A DNA stretch of 64,000 bases from Lumbricus rubellus (Eukaryota > Annelida > Clitellata > Crassiclitellata > Lumbricidae). The notes beneath the pieces were generated by a model, which saw only the letters and a list, made by a program, of their open reading frames with translations, was not told the origin of the DNA and did no database searches. The DNA lies in the NCBI GenBank assembly GCA_945859605.1, contig OX243824.1, forward strand, positions 7,469,395-7,533,394, in the 5' to 3' direction. A program made the translations under genes and the position numbers. Shown piece by piece: positions 60,231 to 64,000 of this stretch (its first letter is position 1; each line of letters starts with the position of its first letter).

Positions 60231-60470
60231 ATGCATGAACGTTTGTCTGCCTATCTCTGCCTGTCTGTCTGTTTGTCTGTCTGCCTGCTTGTCTTCTGCC
60301 TGTGTCTCCTACTTTGTCTGCGTGTCTGTCTGCCTGCCTGTCTGTATTCTATCTGTCTGTCTGTCTGTCTGTCTCTCTGTCTGTATGTTTGTATGTATGT
60401 GTGTCTGTCTGTTTCTCTGTTTGTCTGTTTGTCTGTGTCTGTGTCTCCGTCTTCTCTTTGTGTCTGTCTG
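60175..60470 (+). repeat. (GTCT)n array
   Basis: Perfect GTCT run to about 60230, then imperfect GTCT, GCCT, GTAT and GTTT variants. Not coding. Confidence 0.95.
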
Positions 60471-60942
60471 TAGGCGTAGCGTCGTAAACCAGAGGGTTAC
60501 ATGTAATGATCCTAAATCGTACATCTACATGTGCGTTATATCCGCCTTCACAGCGAAACTGCCCGATATGCACGGGTTGGGATAAGCATCAAAGCGATGC
60601 TGCAGATTAACCACAGCAAACAGCAGTAGACGACGCAAACTATAAACTTCAATAGCTCCACTCAAAAGCCAAGCGCAGGGCACCTGCCTATTCACAAAGC
60701 GAATGCTAAGTAGGCTACATGCAGGATGGATAACAGTACTGCTGACTGGTCAAACAAGTATAGAAACGGGCGACCACATAAATGCAGTAGGATATTTGAG
60801 GTGGGGAATATACATGTAAGACGAAAGTATACGCAACACAGTTACATAAAAGAAAGGGGTATTCTTAACCAACTTGATGCGAATGTCCTGTTAGTCCACT
60901 CGCTGAGAGTGAACCTACAGGGCCATTTAAGGTCGTTGTGTG

Positions 60943-61361
60943 CATGGGCGTCTGCGCCTTATAAGGGCACTAGCGGCACTTGCCCTACCCCTCTGAAAAC
61001 TTGACACCAATTTTTTAACCACCAGTTTATGGTGTTAAGGCGATTAGATTAGGGACTCGATTGCTGTGTTTATGCATGGTGATAAATTGAAGTGTGGGTT
61101 TGATTTCTGGCGCAAACGAGGACTAGCTACTGGCTGCTGAAGTTGAGATAAGATCGTCTGGTATAATAATAATAAGCTTTGTTTAATTAAACAAAAAGTT
61201 CACACTAAAGCGCTAATGACAGCAACGATCGAGTAGTGATCCATGCAGGTAAAATCTGCACCTGTAGAAATCTACTGCTTTTTGCATTTTTCAAGGTCGT
61301 ATACACTAGACAATTTAATAATGACTAATGTGCCCCCTACAGTTATCTGCGAGTGCCCATG
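60943..61361. mobile_element. hAT-like MITE, family A (419 bp)
   Basis: The left end CATGGGCGTCTGCGCC and the reverse-complemented right end CATGGGCACTCGCAG. Flanking octamers GTTGTGTG and GTTGTGGA agree at 6 of 8. Confidence 0.7.
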
Positions 61362-61444
61362 GTTGTGGACTAGACAGTATTGCATTTCGTAGACCCCCCT
61401 CAGCAGCTGCCAACTCTGCATGCATTGAAGCTAAACGCTTAGCG

Positions 61445-61530
61445 CTCGTGAATAAGCTGATGCCCTTCGCGTGGTTATCAAGTGGGCTTTAGAAAGTTGT
61501 AGATTACGCTACGATTACGCTTACGATTAC
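61445..61530 (+). repeat. Dispersed repeat tail (CTCGTGAATAAGCT family)
   Basis: GCGCTCGTGAATAAGCTGATG, GTGGGCTTTAGAAAG and a short ACGATTACGCTTACGATTACGC tail repeat, as in 7370-7462. Confidence 0.6.
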
Positions 61531-61875
61531 GCATCATTACGCATCAAGTCAGTTTATCGACGCCAAGTTTAGTCGTATTATTCATGTATTATACAGCCCA
61601 GTCACGATTTCAATTAATTACCGTATCAACTTTTTTGTAATGTTGATTATTTAAACGCCTGGATATAAGCTTACATCCATTAGGGTATGTCGCAATATTT
61701 CCGATTTTTCAGAATTGCGTAGGTCTCTAAAAGGTTCGTACGTGACCAATAATGAGTCTTTGTACATCGATGCGCTTACGCATGTAGGCTATGCATGGAT
61801 TCCATTGGACTCCGAAAAAAATGCATCAGATTTATTGGTATACGGCCCTATTAGCTGAACGTCAAGATAATCAAT

Positions 61876-62250
61876 TGTGCTTTCAGTTCCACAATTAAGA
61901 CCCGTGCATGAAAATGTCGGTCAGAGTTTATAGCAGAAGGCGTATCGCTGGGTTTAACTGGAATCGTTTTGGCCTTTCGACGAAGCGAAAAAAAATAGAA
62001 ATTAGCTGTATTAAATACCAGCGAACGAAAAAACCGGTTGGATGCACAGTACATGTGCTTTCAGTTCCACAATTAAGATCCGCGCAATAGAAAATGTCGG
62101 TCAGAGTTTAGCGTCGAAGGCGTATACAATATAACTGAGTTTAACTGGAATCGTTTTGACCTTTCGACGAAGCGAAAAAAATAGAAATTAGCTGTATTAA
62201 AATACCAGCGAACGAAAAAATCGGCTGGATGGATGCACACAGTACATGCG
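61876..62250. repeat. Tandem ~180-bp duplication
   Basis: Copies at about 61876-62054 and 62056-62250 share GTGCTTTCAGTTCCACAATT, GAAAATGTCGGTCAGAGTTTA, CCTTTCGACGAAGCGAAAAA and TTAGCTGTATTAAA. Small indels differ between them. Confidence 0.88.
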
Positions 62251-62548
62251 AACTGCGTAGGCCTACATGTATGTGTGTAAAGTCCATGGATAAACCTATG
62301 CTATGCTATACATTAGTACCAGCTCTCGCCCGCAGAACCGGCGCAGATTCTGCCGTTAATGGGCTAATAGCGCATTTTTATTCGGTGCATTTGGTTCGTA
62401 AAAGGCGGAAATTTGATCAGTGGTTTCTGCCTCAGCTGCGTCCATAAACAACTCGTCCTCATCCTCGTCATCCTCATCCTCTACGTTTCCGTCTCTGTCG
62501 TCTTTGCCCTTGTCCTTGCTACTGTCCTTTTTCTAATCTTCCTATTCC

Positions 62549-62765
62549 TCTTCTTCTTCTTCTTCTTCTTCTTCTTCTTCTTCTTCTTCTTCTCCTTCTC
62601 CTCCTCCTCCTTCTTCTTCTTCTTCTTCTTCTTCTTCTTCTTCTTTTCCTCCTCCTCCTCCTCCTCCTCCTCCTTCTCCTCCTCCTCCTATTCCTCATCT
62701 TCCGGGAGTCCTCCCCTCATCCTTCTCTTTCTATTTTTCTCACTCCTCCTCCTCCTCGTCCTCTC
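62549..62765. repeat. (TTC)n/(TCC)n array
   Basis: Pyrimidine triplets TTC and TCC over about 215 bp; the Phe/Ser frames are by-products. Complementary in base composition to the GAG array next to the gap. Confidence 0.95.
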
Positions 62766-62785
62766 CCTTCCTCTTTGTATTCCCA

Positions 62786-62960
62786 GGGCTTTTTAGGCAT
62801 GCAGTTGTAGGTTACACAAAATGTGCAGTTGGAAAAGCACTTATGCACAGTTAAAACTAGCAAAAAAGGTCATTGTCCTCCGATTTTAAGTAATTTACCA
62901 TAAAGGGTGGGAAGGAAAAGAAGAAGTTGTGCAGTTCTAAAATTCCTTAAAAACAGTCCT
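62786..62960 (+). repeat. Dispersed repeat family E
   Basis: CAGGGCTTTTTAGGCATGC, ACACAAAATGTGCAGTTGG, CACAGTTAAAACTAGC and TTAAGTAATTTACCAT, in the order seen at 25650-26006 and 55480-55644. Confidence 0.7.
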
Positions 62961-63532
62961 ACTCTTCCCTTTCCAATAACTTCACCTTCTCCTTCCCTTC
63001 TCCTTCCTCTTGCGCATTCCAAACGACATTGTCAAAACATGGATTCTCGATTTACAATTTCCTCGTAAGAAATGATCGTCCCTTATTCGATTGGCGAAGA
63101 AAAGAACCGTTTCATCGCGTTATCATTAACCGATGACTTCAATTTACATGCTAAAGGAAACATGATAGCCTCTAATAGGATTGGCATCAAGGTTTTTATT
63201 CAACGGCCTCTTCGCATTCAGTCATATTCTGACGATATCGGTTTTCCATACGCTTTGCACACGGCCCTATACTTTGATGAGATTTCTCAAGACGACCAAT
63301 ATGGCTTCAGAGTTCTTTGACGATCATCAAGTTTCTCAGAACTGATCATAAGGATGGCTAAACCTGTGAAATTAGATATAACTGTAAAGCCTATAAGTGT
63401 ATGTGAAACTGGTCGGTATTCCATGTTTCAGAAGATGACAGGTTAATATAAGCTTACCTACATGTATAGCCTGTAAACCGTTTCGACACCTCAAAAGGAA
63501 CTATAAACAGATCAGTTCACTTCGTCCTGGAG

Positions 63533-63679
63533 CAGTGCTTAAAGTGTCCAAAAAGAAGTGCATGGACGCCCCTTGCCTTTTCAGTGTGTGCTGGCCAAAT
63601 AAGTGGCTGGACGGCATAGGGATTTGAAAATAAGTGCCTGGACGCCGTCCATGACCGTCCTGCCACACTTTAAGCCCTG
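63533..63679. mobile_element. hAT-like MITE, family F (147 bp)
   Basis: The left end CAGTGCTTAAAGTGTCC and the reverse-complemented right end CAGGGCTTAAAGTGTGG. Perfect 8-bp duplication TCCTGGAG at 63525-63532 and 63680-63687. Interior motif GTGCNTGGACGCC occurs twice. Confidence 0.9.
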
Positions 63680-63689
63680 TCCTGGAGGT

Positions 63690-64000
63690 GGTCTTATTGT
63701 TAGATCAAGCATAGAGAGTAGGGTGATTTTAAAGCGTTGGATTGTTGATGTTTTAATGCCTTTTTAAATTCAAAGCATATATCCTTATGGCATTAGAAAT
63801 GGAATTGCAATTCGGGTGACAATTAATTACGGTTCAGAGTTAAATGTTCGTATGCTACAGAAAATTCTCAAAAGATTGCAGCCCTGTAAAAGAGAGACCT
63901 AGGGTCTCAGCAATCAAACGCCCGCGTCACGTGATCATGAACCAACCAATCACAATATTCGCAACTTGTATGGAAAGCCACTGCCGTAAGAAGTCTCTTT
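63690..64000. other. No gene recognised (window end)
   Basis: AT-rich unique sequence, with CGTCACGTGATCATG near 63925. Nothing further could be supported. Confidence 0.5.

Noticed and set aside
60726..61004. 92-aa open frame
   Set aside because: Runs into the family A MITE at 60943, has no domain similarity that I recognise, and no gene context.
63072..63320. 82-aa open frame as a possible gene
   Set aside because: No recognisable domain, no supporting splice context and no codon signal; most likely chance.

Overview
This is a repeat-rich metazoan nuclear window. Genes are split by GT-AG introns with coding exons of 33 to 637 bp. Dispersed tRNA-derived SINEs, 5'-truncated LINEs and many short inverted-repeat transposons (MITEs) fill the introns and spacers, together with very long microsatellites. 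The vertebrate-like TTAGGG telomere motif, an EMX-like homeobox gene with the EMX intron position, and a BCMA/TACI-type TNF receptor fit an invertebrate deuterostome. An echinoderm is my best guess from general sequence texture (including the very frequent TAGGCCTA octamer), but the species is not established.

Layout. 0-3.6 kb: repeats, a 0.4 kb purine-rich tract and an inverted-repeat transposon. 3.63-5.93 kb (+): an EMX-like homeobox gene in three exons. 6.1-8.35 kb: nested MITEs, then a MITE about 140 bp before the next start codon. 8.49-20.22 kb (+): a complete 14-exon V-ATPase subunit B gene (497 aa). 20.8-24.9 kb: its poly(A) signal, a minisatellite, MITEs and a LINE tail. 24.93-36.01 kb (-): a complete 14-exon epsinR/CLINT1 gene (689 aa in my model), with a reverse-transcriptase fragment, SINEs and tiny TTAA-flanked MITEs in its introns. 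36.1-37.2 kb: another MITE of the same family seen upstream of V-ATPase, then an interstitial TTAGGG array fused to a LINE fragment. 39.81-44.56 kb (+): five phase-matched exons of a single-pass receptor with one BCMA/TACI-like cysteine-rich domain; its first exon is not located. 44.6-64 kb: no gene recognised; long (GTCT)n/(AGAC)n and other simple repeats, MITEs, LINE tails and a 200-base assembly gap.

The V-ATPase B and CLINT1 products both act in acidic endomembrane traffic (proton pumping, and clathrin adaptor function at the TGN/endosome). The homeobox gene and the receptor have no obvious functional link to them. The most unusual themes are: (1) tandem minisatellites built from, or abutting, functional 3' splice sites in three genes; (2) one MITE family placed in the same relative orientation just upstream of both housekeeping start codons; (3) the BCMA/TACI-like receptor itself; and (4) at least eight MITE families, many with legible 8-bp target duplications, including one nested insertion.
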